This document shows, piece by piece, positions 49,306 to 61,877 of a stretch of 64,000 nt of DNA. The stretch covers positions 3,307,801-3,371,800 of the forward strand of contig OZ014423.1 in assembly GCA_963965975.1 (NCBI GenBank). Reading direction: 5' to 3'. A program made the translations under genes and the position numbers. This DNA is from Xestospongia bergquistia (taxonomy: Eukaryota; Porifera; Demospongiae; Haplosclerida; Petrosiidae). Each line of letters starts with the position of its first letter. The stretch's first letter is position 1. Below the pieces are notes generated by a model, which was not told where the DNA came from, did no database searches, and saw only the letters and a list, made by a program, of their open reading frames with translations.

Positions 49306-49805
49306 ACAGTAGAAGAAGAGACAGGAGTAAGTGATGATGAGAATATCAAAAAGAATCTGGAGAAAGACAATAATGTTATTGGTAAGTTAAGTGTGATTAC
49401 ATAAAAAGTGAATGAAAAGATTATAATTGAAAAAACATCTTATAATTATTTGGATATGATGTCACAATGTTAAAAAGAAAAAAAGTGGTTTTTCCAGTGT
49501 ATTCATTATAATGTCTTAGTAAGTGCCCATTGGAGCTTTTTGTAGTTTCAGGAGAGTGGGTTCTTACGTTGTCATTTGCTGTCTAGTATATAGCATTATT
49601 TGAATAAAATTCATTTAATTTATTGAACTTTAGATGATTTGCCTAAAACTAACAAGTTTGCCCAAGACAAACAAGATAGTATGGCTAACAGACTTGCTGG
49701 AGTAAAAGGTATTAAGGAAGAATGCAAATAATTTATACAAGAAGGTTTATAAAGTTGTTAAAATAAATTTGTGATTTTCTTTCAGAACAAATTGATGAAT
49801 CTTAA
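47849..49805 (+). CDS. GABA-B-like class C GPCR copy lacking TM7, 330 aa
   Basis: Exons: 47849-48006, 48071-48197, 48306-48413, 48479-48622, 49021-49381, 49634-49708 and 49786-49805, all in phase (993 nt). The first four exons and most of the fifth repeat the left gene exactly, or nearly so. After GLALLV the left gene encodes TM7, but this copy reads TVEEETGVSDDENIKKNLEK, an acidic cytoplasmic-type tail, and ends EQIDES. A receptor without TM7 would be unlikely to signal normally. It may be a non-functional product of the rearrangement, a dominant-negative form, or an assembly artefact. The reading frame is nevertheless intact. Confidence 0.8.
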
Positions 49806-51965
49806 AGATAAAATTTACAAGTAAACTTAATGTAGAATGTAAGTGAAACACATTGAGTGAACACAGATGTCACATCTATCAATAATAATAATAATTATAA
49901 TGATAAGTTCAGATTGTGTTTACAGTCAACAACTAATACTATATATCAGAAATGTTAATAGTATCACTTTTTTCTATAAAGACTATTAACTGATCAAGTG
50001 TAATACAAACTTGTAGTCCATTAGAAGCAGCAGTACTATGATTATTATAACATAATACTCAAAAGACAAATATACAATACATATAAATTATGATACACAT
50101 AACTTCACTAAATAAGTAATTACTTGCAATAACTACATGTTGTTTTTATTAAAGGTTACATGTTCTTTGGATATAGTCTTCCCTTTTTACAATTTGTTAC
50201 ATTTGCTGCTATCTAATTAATACTACTTAGAAAACTGTATAGGTATCTGTATTTTTGAACTACATTTTGGTATTTTTCATGTGTATATATTGAGCTGCAT
50301 ATTTCATACATTCATAGCTTTATTCTTTTGATACTTACATATATTTAGATATTGCTATTTTATTTTTTTTTAAATTGTAAATTCCTCAGAGAGTGCATGT
50401 ACTTTAAATCTTTCAAGTCTATGACCACATATTTTTCCCTGCACAAAATTTCTGACTGTGCCACTGCATATAGTTTGATATTTTACATAGATAGCAAATT
50501 CATATAGATTATCAAAGTCACATACATTTATATAGAGTAAACAGGAGCTGCACTAGTTGCCCAAGAATATCTTCCATGTTGGAAGTGTGAAAGAAAGGAA
50601 CAATAATTATTCATTCCTTACGTACAATCTGTCAGTCCTGTCTTATCTGTAAAAGTTATTTAAGAAAAGTAAGTGTAATCTGTTCTTTCATTATTCTAAA
50701 AATGAAAAAAGCCAAAACATGTTCTATATCAGCTTGAACAACAAGCATCTCATTTTTAAGTACATACTTTGTCTTCACTTCAGTCAGTGTCTTGTTACAT
50801 GTATATAATGACAGGTAACAAACAATACATTCTCATTACTTATCACAAACATCAAGATATGGCTACCTGTTATAAGTTCTAGACTTGGAAACATCCCCTG
50901 TACCTACTAAGGACTCTATTGTAATCACAGTTGCTTACATAAACACAGATGTAAGCTAGAGCTAACACTGTACTTCCTTATCGCACACTACTCTCAGTGC
51001 TACTACACATGATCCAATCATCAGATCTGTAATCTTATGACCAGTATAACTTTCTAACACTACATGGATCTTCCTGTCTGATATTGTATTTCAGTGTTCA
51101 TAATTTTTACTCTATAAACCTGACATTCCCTCTGTTGCCTTAAGAACAGAAAATATTTCATTCTTAGTCCTATTAATTGTTTCATGTCAACTATTGCTGT
51201 AATATGCATACTTATTAACCTTTGTTTAGATGAGAATTTAAACTTTTGCAATATTGCTTTGAATGAGACCATGATTTGCTAATCATATGACATCTCATTT
51301 AGTTTGAATTACAATGGAGCATCCAAGTTTAAATCATCGAATATGCAAATTTCACCAATTCAACTGTGGCTAAATAACTCCAATTAATGAGGTAACTAAT
51401 TAATTAATTAGAATTTTTGAAGCAGATCATGCGCTTAATTTAATACAAGACTAAAGACTATTTGGATACTTACTGGATTGTAGTGCTAAATACAGAAGCA
51501 ACCATCTTTGATTTTTCATTTCTGGAACCATTTAATTTTCACTTGTTTAAAGGATATGAAAGAGAAAGGTAGTCATTACATAAATGTATGTATAATAACT
51601 ACTGCACAAATACAGGGTATTTATATTCCTAGAGAGGATCAACAATTACTCAAGTACATCTCATATGTATTGTGATGATTTACCTGCAAAGGCAATTACT
51701 TTGAATTGAAACCAGTACAATGGCCAGTTTGTTTACTCAATTTGCAAACACTTAAGTAGCAAGTATAGTAAGGACATAATTGATAGTATATTGTAAATGA
51801 ACACATTTTTTGGAACAATTACTGGTTACCATTGGAAAAGTAAAGCTCATGTATGGTGAGTATCAGGAAGGTGTCAAAATAAGAAAACATCATTATAGGA
51901 TGCTCTGGTTGCTAGTAAAGTAAGTTCTTTTTTTGTTAACCTAATATAGTTATTACACAATATGT
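49382..51965 (+). repeat. Tandem segmental duplication, unit A
   Basis: Starts at GGTAAGTTAAGTGTGATTAC after receptor exon 5 and matches unit B (52074-55440) in order: the tail exons, the 'ctattaactgatcaagtgta' block (about 49982 against 53826), 'aaggactctattgta', 'ctctataaacctgacattc', and 'gaatatgcaaatttc' near 51340 against 54810. No gene is seen from 49806 to 51965 beyond these tail exons. Confidence 0.8.
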
Positions 51966-52911
51966 TTTAAGCTGTTTATGGTGTTAAAAGTATTTGGGTA
52001 TTCACCCTTGTGTATGATCCTAAGTCTTCCCAAGTTTGATATTATTTGATGAATTCCAGTTGACTATATATTGGTAAGTTAAGTGTGATTACATAAAAAG
52101 TGATTATAATTGAAAAAACATCCTATAATTATTTGGATATGATGTCACAGTGTTAAGAAGAAAAGAATTTGCATTTTTCCAGTGTATTCGCTATAAACTC
52201 CAAGTACAAAAAAGCTATTTGGTAAATGCTTAGTCATGGCAATTTCTATCAGCAACCCAACAGTACTAACCAAAAACTAGTATGGTATTCAAAACAGTAT
52301 TAGCTATTCGAGGTCATCATATTTATAAATCAATCAGGGAGCCAGAGACAGAGAGATACTCTCAGCTAAAAGAAGGAAGACAACAATTCTCACAATCAAT
52401 TCGTTGTTGTAGTAATGGACAAAGTGAGTTTAAGTGACAGCCACATCCTTAGAGAGATTTCGAAGGCCTTGCTAATGTCTTAAACCTAAGACACTTTAAA
52501 AGACGGATAAACTATAATAAAATTCCTTTGCTTAACTATTGATTTCTTATTTATAATTAACACGTTACACCATAATCTTTCAGAGAGTGGGCGCTTGCAT
52601 GGGATATTGCATGGCCTTTTTCTTCAAAAGAGAAAAAAAAGGGGTGGGCATTTTCTCTGGACTTTACCATATTTACTCAAATATTAAAGGAAGTATTCGA
52701 GTAAAGATTCTTAATGACTTTATTTTATTTATATTCATCTTTTACTAGCAAAATAAATATGTCCTCTTCACCATCCAAGAAGCTCAAGTAGTCTTATAAC
52801 AAAGATTATGATTAATTAGTAATATTATTATAATACATGATATATTATTATAATCCTTGCACTTTATAACAACATTTTTCCTTTTTTAAATATTCATATT
52901 TCATGTTCAGA

Positions 52912-53637
52912 TTTAGCAGTTACTACTGAGGAATCAGAAATTGTTGATTGGACAGAAAGCACTGACAATAAGTCAGGTCATGGAATAGTAGGTACAATTT
53001 AAATTGTTTCTTCGACTTTTTTATATACCATTTCCATAGGAAATAGATTGCCATCGAAAGGACCCAAAAAAAGAAGAACTCTTTTGTTATTTCAAAGCAG
53101 CAGTGGTGCACAACAAGATACTGTATTTATAGTTGTGATATGTTAATTGTCTGTTTTCTTACTATAGAGACCATTCTAGATGCTCATAAATCCAAGATTG
53201 GTAGTAACTCTAACTCAGGTGAAAGTATTTGTTAATCAATTTATTTCCTATACACATACATGTATTTTTCTTCATACTATAATAACTTGAGGAATTTTTA
53301 TAATAACATGTTAAGTAACATGAACACACATTATAATAGTAAGTTCTTGTCTGTCCATAGCAAAGTGACAGGAATACCACAGAATGTGATGTGTTTACTA
53401 TCTTGTATTTAACATTATTTGAATATAATTCACTTATTTTATCTAACTTTAGATGATTTGCCTAAAACTAAGATGTTTGCCCAAGACAAACAAGAGAGTA
53501 TGGCTAACAGACTAGCTACAGTGTAAGGTATTAAGGAAGATGACAAGAATGCAAATAATGTATACAATAAGGTTTATGAAGTTATTAAAACAAAACTATG
53601 ATTTTCTTTCAGAACAAACTGATGAATCATAAAGAAA
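52912..53637 (+). CDS. Duplicated receptor-tail exons (partial gene)
   Basis: Open segments with splice-like borders: about 52913-52990 (acceptor TTCATGTTCAG; LAVTTEESEIVDWTESTDNK), about 53040-53130 (acceptor TTTCCATAG; basic KGPKKRRTLLLFQSSSGA), about 53168-53219 (acceptor TTACTATAG; donor GTGAAA) and about 53453-53526 (DDLPKTKMFAQDKQESMANR). The last matches right-gene exon 6 but reaches a stop after LATV. A copy of exon 7 (EQTDES) lies at about 53613-53632. These look like cytoplasmic-tail exons of a paralogous receptor. No TM exons accompany them. Confidence 0.45.
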
Positions 53638-54213
53638 TAATGATAAGTCAACTTTTTGTAGAGTGTAAGTGAGAAACATGTCACATGTATCATGTATCGT
53701 CACATGTGTCGATAATAATATATATGAAGTTTCAATGAATATATTAAATTAAAATGATAGATTTGCAATGTGTTTACAGTAAACAACTAAAGATATATTG
53801 GAAATGTTAGTAGTATCACTTTCTTTTTAAGAAACTATTAACTGATCAAGTGTAATATAATGTTGTAGTCCATTAGAAGTAGCAGTACTATGATTATTAT
53901 AACAAAATATGATACACATACTCTTCACAAAATTTGTAATTAGTTGTAATAACTACATGTTTTTTCTATTATAGGTTACATGCTCTTTCGATATAGTCTT
54001 CCATTTTATATTTTGCTACATTTACTGCTATCTAATTAATACTACTTAGTAAACTGTATATGTAACTACCTATTGTACTACTAAGGACTCTATTGTAGTC
54101 ACAGTTGCTTATATAAACACAGCTAGAGGTAACACTGAACTTCTTTATCACACACTACTATCAGTGCTACTACACATGTTCCAATCATCAGATCTGTAAT
54201 TTTATGACCAGTA

Positions 54214-54458
54214 CGCTGTAAACATTGATTGGTTGATTTAACCATTATTCAGTTATACAGGTTGCAATTACAAAACTTATTTTTGATGGAAAAGTAATCA
54301 TAATACTGTTTTCATTACTAATATCCTACTGTTTATATAGCTACATAGCCACTAATTTCATAACACAATAGTAATCAAAACAGTAATAAGTTTACTTTTT
54401 GCATATACAACCCATATAACCATGTATTGGTTAAACCAAGTATTTAATTTTTACAGTG
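54214..54458. mobile_element. 245-bp MITE flanked by TA (Tc1/mariner-like)
   Basis: Ends CGCTGTAAACATT and the inverse of CACTGTAAAAATT. The roughly 30-bp inverted repeats reach 'ttgatttaacc'/'ggttaaaccaa'. TA lies at 54212-54213 and 54459-54460. Unit A of the segmental duplication lacks the insert at the matching site ('accagtataac'), so it arrived after the duplication. Confidence 0.85.
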
Positions 54459-55440
54459 TACAACATTTTAACACTACATGGATCTTGTCTGATGTTGTAT
54501 TTCAGTGTTCATAAGTTTTACTCTATAAACCTGACATTCTCTCTGTTATCATAAAAACAAAAAATAGTTTCATTCTTAGTCTTATTAAGTGTTTCATGTT
54601 AACTATTACTGTAACATGCCTACCCATTAGCCTTTGTTTAGATGACAATTTTGTTATACTATTACAATATTGCTTTGAATGAGACCAATTTATTTGTAAT
54701 GTAACATGATGAACAAATTTATAAGAAGGATGTTCTTTCATTGATAATTGATATATATATTACATCTCATTACTTTAAATTACAATGGACCATCCAAGTT
54801 TAAATCATTGAATATGCAAATTTCTCCAATTCAACTGTGGGTAAATAACTCCCATTAATGAGATAACTAATTAATTAATTAAACATTTTTGAAGCTCTTA
54901 ATTTTAATAGAAAGACTAAAAACTATTTTCTTATTTACTGGATTGTGGTGCTCAATACAGAAGCCACCATCTTCATTTCTGGAACCATTTCTCACTTGTT
55001 TGAAGGATATGGAAGAGAAAGGTAATCATAATATAGATTTATGTATAATAACTACTGCACACATGCAGGGTATGAAATTTATATTCCTGGAGAGGATCAG
55101 CAATTACTCATAGCACAGCTACTATGTGCTGTACTGTGATGGATTTCCCTGCAAAGGCAACTACTTTGAATTGAAACCAGTACAATGGCCAGTAAGGTTA
55201 CTTAAGTTGCAAACATTCAGGTAGTAAATATAGTAAGGACCTAATTGATAGTATACTGTATTAAGTGAATACATTTTTGGGAACTATTTCTGGTTGCTGT
55301 TGGAAGAGGTATATAAAGTTCATGTATGGTGAATATCAGGAAGGTGTCAAAATGAGAGAACACCAGGATCACTACAGGGATGCTCAAAAAGCTCTATAGA
55401 TGCTAGTAAAGTAAGTTCTTTTTTGTTAACCTATTATAGT

Positions 55441-57699
55441 TACTAGACAATATGTTTCAGGCTGTTTATGGTGTTAAAGATATTTGGCCATATTCACCCT
55501 TACATATGATCCTGTGTTTTCCCAAGTTTTGACATTATTTGATGCATTCCAGTTGACTATATTCATTGTGTCCTTCTCAGTGTAGTAAATAACTTTGCAA
55601 AACTCTAATTTGACTAAGCATACAGCAAAGAAGAATGGTAAATATGATGAACATATCTAATAACACTCTTAATATAATGAAAATCTTAATACACACTACA
55701 TACTACATAGTATCCTTTTTGCTTTATAAAGACTTATATGTAATTTAGACATTATCATTATTTTCCCTGCATACAAATATTCTCTGATTTATAGGTATAT
55801 TGGTAGAAAAGCTGTACAATTTATATACTGTAAAAATGTAATGCAGTTCCACATTTTCTAATTCAACACAAACATTTCAGTATTGAAAACTTGGACTAAA
55901 GGAGACTACAGTCTATAATGTTGTGATAAGTGGAGAATTTATTTGCCAAGCAACTGAACAACATAGCATTATAATGTCTACCATCAGTGATTGTGTTTCT
56001 GGCAGTTAGTTCTTCACTGATGTTGGCTTTTAACAATAGATTATAACAGACTATATGATGAAGAAAAACTAGAAGACTACAAGAAACAAAGGAATCCATC
56101 ATAGTAATGTGCTTTTATGGTATTGTTGTGTATGATATTGTTAGTTCTAACTTTTTAACATTCTGCATTATTACATTGACGCTTAATTGGATAAATTCAT
56201 GATGAATAAATGAATGATTACCAATATTATAACTGCAGATAACTTTTAAAGAAGTACTTCATCATAACAATGCTAAGACTATACAATCTTTCTTGATCAA
56301 ATTTAGCATCTACTTCAGTTTTATTATGTGGTTGTGGAGGTGACTCATTAAGTAGATATTTAAATTTTAACATCTTTTGGATTGAAGGAGTTGAGAATAA
56401 GTTTGACACTTTTTGTTCACTGATGATTTCCTTTTCTCAATTATGTGAATTAATAGAGTCGTTCTTGCCAGTTGTTTAATTTAATTTTCCTTTACCTGTC
56501 AAACCTACAAGATGCAAAGCTTTTATTCAACTAGTTTGTATTGATGCTTCATGCCATAAAATTAGAGATGGCCTTCCAGTTTGTTATAATTAAGTAAAAG
56601 TTTGGCTCAATCCAATGATCCAAATCAAACAAGACTTAGTGAAGTTATTCAGCAGTGGTTGAACATGAAATGTCAATTAAGGTGGAGTTGCTACTGTCAC
56701 ATGGAACACAATATTAGATATTCTAAAGGGATCATTTCTTAAAAACAAAGTCTTGGCGATGAAGATATACCAGTCATTGAAGGAAGAAAGATCTAAAGAA
56801 CAGATAGCTCCAAGTAAATATACATTAGACTCATGATGTTGATATATAAAAATTAATGTTTTAGTTTTGATGCAGTTAATAATTGTGATGGTTATAATAT
56901 TGACATCAGCTTTAACCGGCTATGTATGTCCTCTCTGACTTAACATACTATTATTTTTTTCTGTTTTTTGTTATGAACTGCAAGTTTAATACCTTTTTAG
57001 TGATTTTTATTGATCTGCCTCTTGCAGAGATATCTTTGTTCTAACTCCCATGGCAATAAGGATTGATGGATTATATTTTTATAACAATTCACATGTCATA
57101 TATGTTTTAATGTACATACTAATTATACTTAAAAGCTATGCACTCTCAGCACATGATGCTTGTATTGTGACTTGTAGGAGGTTAATATATAACATGACAC
57201 ATTTTATGAGGTTCACTTTATATCCAATAGAACCTGCTAAGGAATCAGGTACTGCTAATACAATTGAAGGATATAATACTGACAAGTTACCTATGGAACA
57301 TCAGGTATGATTTATCTTCTTATGTATTCACTTTGTTAATGATTTAAATGAAAGACTGATTGAATAGATGGATGGATTAATAAATAGATGAATGGATGAA
57401 TGAACTGACTGGTCATAGGATGTCAATATGATACATTTTGTAGAGCAAGTGAAAGGATCAAGTAACTTCATGGAAATTGTTACATTGGAAAGTATTGTAC
57501 TGTAGTTTAAATACCTAGATTATTATAACCTTAACTACTGGATTGTTGGTCATATCAATCATTGTACTTAGACCAATATTCAGACATATTGACGTTTCTA
57601 CATATAAAGTAATAGTTGTCATAGCTTTTATCAGTTCATGTTATTGGATCTTTAGAATATACTGTTTTAACTTTCATGAGTATACTACAAGTTCACTTT
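55441..57699. other. Mostly unassigned; possible short exons
   Basis: A minus-strand open segment at 56227-56409 (SNLFSTPSIQKMLKFKYLLN and a polar stretch) and a plus-strand segment at about 57232-57305 (acceptor TATATCCAATAG, EPAKESGTANTIEGYNTDKL, donor GTATGA) have splice-like borders. The second resembles a cytoplasmic-tail exon in composition. A minus frame at 55896-56102 has no recognised motif. A 'gatggatgaatg' patch lies at about 57367-57400. Confidence 0.3.
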
Positions 57700-58262
57700 G
57701 ATTAATTATATATTATTGTAATCAACTTATCATTTATTAATGGACAAATATCAAAGAACATTGATTATTAAATTTATGAACTCTAGCACACATCACTGTA
57801 AGTCACTTTATTTATTAATAAAAGATAAATTCCTTCTGTTAAGAGTACATAGATGATGATGATAGTATTCATTATGAGAATACCATATAGAACAGATGTG
57901 GAGTAATTTAATAACCAGGCTTGCATACTTAATTAATGAACTTAATTATATACATGTAGTAAATTTACTGATATTGAAACTATGTTTCCTGAAGTACATG
58001 GAACAATTAGGAATTCCTTTAATTTAATGTCCTATGTCCTTTATATTCTGGTTACTACACTACTCCATACCTGTTCTATATGGCATTCTCCTGATGAATA
58101 CTATCATCATCATCTATGTACTCTTAGTAGAAGGAATTTATCTTTTATTAATAAATAAAGTGACTTATACTGATGTGTGTTAGAAATCAAACTTTATATC
58201 ATTATTGTTTGATGTCTGTTCCATTAATAAAAATGATAAGTTAATTACAATAATTTATAATT
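57700..58262. mobile_element. Foldback element with ~200-bp inverted arms
   Basis: 57705-57905 pairs with the inverse of 58065-58262 across a ~160-bp centre. Shared blocks include 'cactttatttattaataaaa', 'agatgatgatgatagtattc' and 'atatagaacag'. Arm identity is about 85-90%. The precise ends and a target duplication were not determined. Confidence 0.8.
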
Positions 58263-58771
58263 AGTTTATTATATTTAGAGGAACAGTATATGATCATTAA
58301 TGGACACAATCTACTTCATATGACAGGAGTAGTGGATAATTTAGGTCCTTCTTACTTTTGAAGCAATGAATGAAGACTTATTACAATATTTTCAAGACTC
58401 ATAATCAATGGAAAAACAAGTATTCTTGTATAATGATAGGTTGTCAGGTAATGCTCTCATGTACTCTTTCAGTCTTCAACAGCAGACAGTGTGGAAGTAT
58501 CTCTGAGAAATGTGTGTTCATAATCTACAAGTAGAGCTTAATATTGTGTTTGACAGCAGGTTATTAAAAACAATTAAAGCTGACAAATTCATCATTTTTT
58601 GTTCAAAGACAAATATTAAAATTATATTATAATAAGTATTATATAGGAACTCTGTTATTGACTTGTAAACCACATGTTGATTGTATGATGTTGAACAAGA
58701 GCTATGAATGATTGATTATCTATGAAATAGGATAACATTACTATATACATGGATAGTTATTAAAATGTCTA
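58263..58771. other. No gene recognised
   Basis: AT-rich sequence between the foldback element and the minisatellite. No supported exon. Confidence 0.4.
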
Positions 58772-60328
58772 TTACAGACAACTTCAAACCTTAACTTATC
58801 AGGAATAACTCTTTCTTCCTAATATTCAGGGTAAAGACACAACACTCAATTTTATGGTTGCCTCGACAACACTCCTAATAGTTATAAAAATGACTATTAC
58901 AGACAACTTTAATCCTTAAGTTACCAGCATTTGGCAATAACTATTTCTTCTTAATATTCAGGGTAAAGACACCAAACTCAACTTTACGGTTGCCACAACA
59001 ACACTCCTATGCATAGAATAGTTATAAAAATGACTATTACAGACAATTTCAAACCTTAACTTACCAGCAATAACTCTTTCTTCCTAATATTCAGGGTAAA
59101 GACACCACACTCAACTTTATGGTTGCCACAACAACACTCCTATGCATAGAATAGTTATAAAAATGACTATTACAGACAATTTCAAACCTTAAGTTACTAG
59201 CAATAACTATTTCTTCCTAATATTCAAGGTAAAGACATCACACCCAATTTTACGGTTGCCATGACAACACTCCTATGCATAGAATAGTTATAAAAATGAC
59301 TATTACAGACAATTTCAAACCTTAAGTTACTAGCAATAAGTATTTCTTCCTAATATTCAGGGTAAAGACACCACACCTATTTTTAGGGTTGCCATGACAA
59401 CACTCCTATGCATAAAATAGTTATAAAAATGACTATTACAGACAATTTCAAACCTTAACTTACCAGCAATAACTCTTTCTTCCTAATATTCAGGGTAAAG
59501 ACACTACACCCAACTTTACGGTTGGCACGACAACACTCCTATGCATAGAATAGTTATAAAAATGACTATTACAAACAATTTCAAACCTTAACTTACCAGC
59601 ATTAACTCTTTCTTCCTAATATTCAGGGTAAAGACACCAAACTCAACTTTATGGTTGCCACAACAATACTCCTATGCATAGAATAGTTATAAAAATGACT
59701 ATTACAGACAATTTCAAACCTTAAGTTACTAGCAATAACTATTTCTTTCTAATATTCAGGGTAAAGACACCACACCCAATTTTATGGTTGCCATGACAAC
59801 ACTCCTATGCATAGAATAGTTATAAAAATGACTATTACAGACAATTTCAAACCTTAACTTACCAGCAATAACTCTTTCTTCCTAATATTCAGTGTTAAGA
59901 GGCCACACACAACTTTACGGTTGGCACGACAACATTCCTATCTATAGAGTAGTTATAAAAGGACTATTACAGACAATTTCAAACCTAAACTTACCAGCAA
60001 TAACTCTTTCCTCCTAATATTCAGGGTAAAGACACTACACCCAATTTTACAGTTGCCACGACAACACTCCTATGCATAGAATAGTTATAAAAATGACTAT
60101 TACAGACAATTTCAAAAATTAACTTACCAGCAATAACCCTTTCTTCCTAATATTCAGGGTAAAAACATCACACCCAATTTTATGGTTGCCATGACAACAT
60201 TCCTAATAGTTATAAAAATGACTATTACAGACAATTTAAAACCTTAACTTACCAGCAATAACTCTTTCTTCCTAATATTCAGGGTTAAGAGACCACACCT
60301 AATTTTACGGTTACCATGACAACGCTCC

Positions 60329-60360
<32 letters not shown>

Positions 60361-61692
60361 TAGAAATGACTATTACAGACTATTTCAAACCTTAACTTAC
60401 CAGCAATAACTCTTTCTTCCTAATATTCAGGGTAAAAACACCACACCCAACTTTACAATTGGTACGACAACACTCCTATGCATAGAATAGTTTTAAAAAT
60501 GACTATTACAGACAATTTCAAACCTTAAGTTACTAGCAATAACTATTTCTTTCTAATATTCAGGGTAAAGACACCACACCCAATTTTATGGTTGCCATGA
60601 CAACACTCCTATGCATAGAATAGTTATAAAAATGACTATTACAGACAATTTCAAACCTTAACTTACCAGCAATAACTCTTTCTTCCTAATATTCAGTGTT
60701 AAGAGACCACACACAACTTTACGGTTGGCACGACAACATTCCTATCTATAGAGTAGTTATAAAAGGACTATTACAGACAATCTCAAACCTAAACTTACCA
60801 GCAAAAACTCTTTCCTCCTAATATTCAGGGTAAAGACACTACACCCAATTTTACAGTTGCCACGACAACACTCCTATGCATAGAATAGTTATAAAAATGA
60901 CTATTACAGACAATTTCAAACCTTAACTTACCAGCAATAACTTTTTCTTTCTAATATTCAGGGTTAAGAGACCACACCAAATTTTACGGTTACCATGACA
61001 ACACTCCTATATATATATATATATATTGAGTAGTTATAGAAATGATTATTACAGACAATTTCAAACATTAACTTACAAGCAATAACTCTTTCTTCCTAAT
61101 ATTCAGGGTAAAGACACTACACCCAATTTTACAGTTGCCACGACAACACTCCTATGCAAAGAATAGTTATAAAAATGACTATTACAGACAATTTCAAACC
61201 TTAACTTACCAGCAATAACTTTTTCTTCCTAATATTCAGGGTTAAGAGACCACACCAAATTTTACGGTTACCATGACAACACTCCTATATATATATATAT
61301 ATAGAGTAGTTATAGAAATGATTATTACAGACAATTTCAAACATTAACTTACAAGCAATAACTCTTTCTTCCTAATATTCAGGGTAAAGACGCTACACCC
61401 AAGTTTACAGTTGCCACGACAACACTCCTATGCATAGAATAGTTATAAAAATGACTATTACAGACAATTTCAAAAATTAACTTACCAGCAATAACCCTTT
61501 CTTCCTAATATTCAGGGTAAAAACATCACACCCAATTTTATGGTTGCCATGACAACATTCCTATGCATAGAATAGTTATAAAAATGACTATTACAGACAA
61601 TTTAAAACCTTAACTTACCAGCAATAACTCTTTCTTCCTAATATTCAGGGTTAAGAGACCACACCTAATTTTACGGTTACCATGACAACGCT

Positions 61693-61741
<49 letters not shown>

Positions 61742-61743
61742 AT
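58772..61743. repeat. 132-bp tandem array (~22 copies) with TA expansions
   Basis: The unit is about 132 bp, with fixed blocks 'atgactattacagacaattt', 'cttaccagcaataactcttt', 'cctaatattcagggtaaaga' and 'gacaacactcctatgcatag'. Two subtypes alternate ('agacaccaca' against 'agagaccaca'). In several units the 'cctatgcatag' block has become a (TA)n tract, near 60330, 61012, 61290 and 61697. Pairs of neighbouring units repeat as blocks, showing multi-unit copying. The last TA tract directly abuts the Penelope-like element. Confidence 0.92.
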
Positions 61744-61784
61744 AGAACAGAATTAAAGGACAAAAGAACAGAGCTCTCGCTGTG

Positions 61785-61829
61785 TTGCTGTTACTCCGAG
61801 TTTCACGCGTTATGCGATCGTCAGACAGC
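61785..61829 (-). ncRNA. Candidate type I hammerhead ribozyme
   Basis: Read on the minus strand: GCTGT (61829-61825), core CTGACGA (61824-61818), a stem-loop with CGC/GCG pairs (61817-61805), GAA plus A (61804-61801), a 3-bp stem ACT-CGG-AGT (61801-61793), A at 61792, then ACAGC (61791-61787) pairing with the first GCTGT. This places a predicted cut between 61792 and 61791 after the triplet GTA. Very short stem III is typical of hammerheads in Penelope-like elements. The first pair of stem II would be U-U, a weakness; activity is unproven. Confidence 0.65.
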
Positions 61830-61877
61830 TGGATACTACTCTGTTTGCAGGCTGGTTATATAGCATCAAGGTGTTAA

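Larger units (their letters stand above)
52074..55440 (+). repeat. Tandem segmental duplication, unit B
   Basis: Second copy of the 49382-51965 segment, longer because of extra sequence at about 52230-53390 and a MITE at 54214-54458. Identity is roughly 85% by eye. It shows that the 3' part of a receptor gene was duplicated without its membrane domain, unless the membrane part has since been lost. Confidence 0.8.

Noticed and set aside
58772..61743. Regularly spaced repeats resembling a CRISPR array
   Set aside because: The whole 132-bp unit is conserved with no unique spacers, and the context is eukaryotic. It is a minisatellite.
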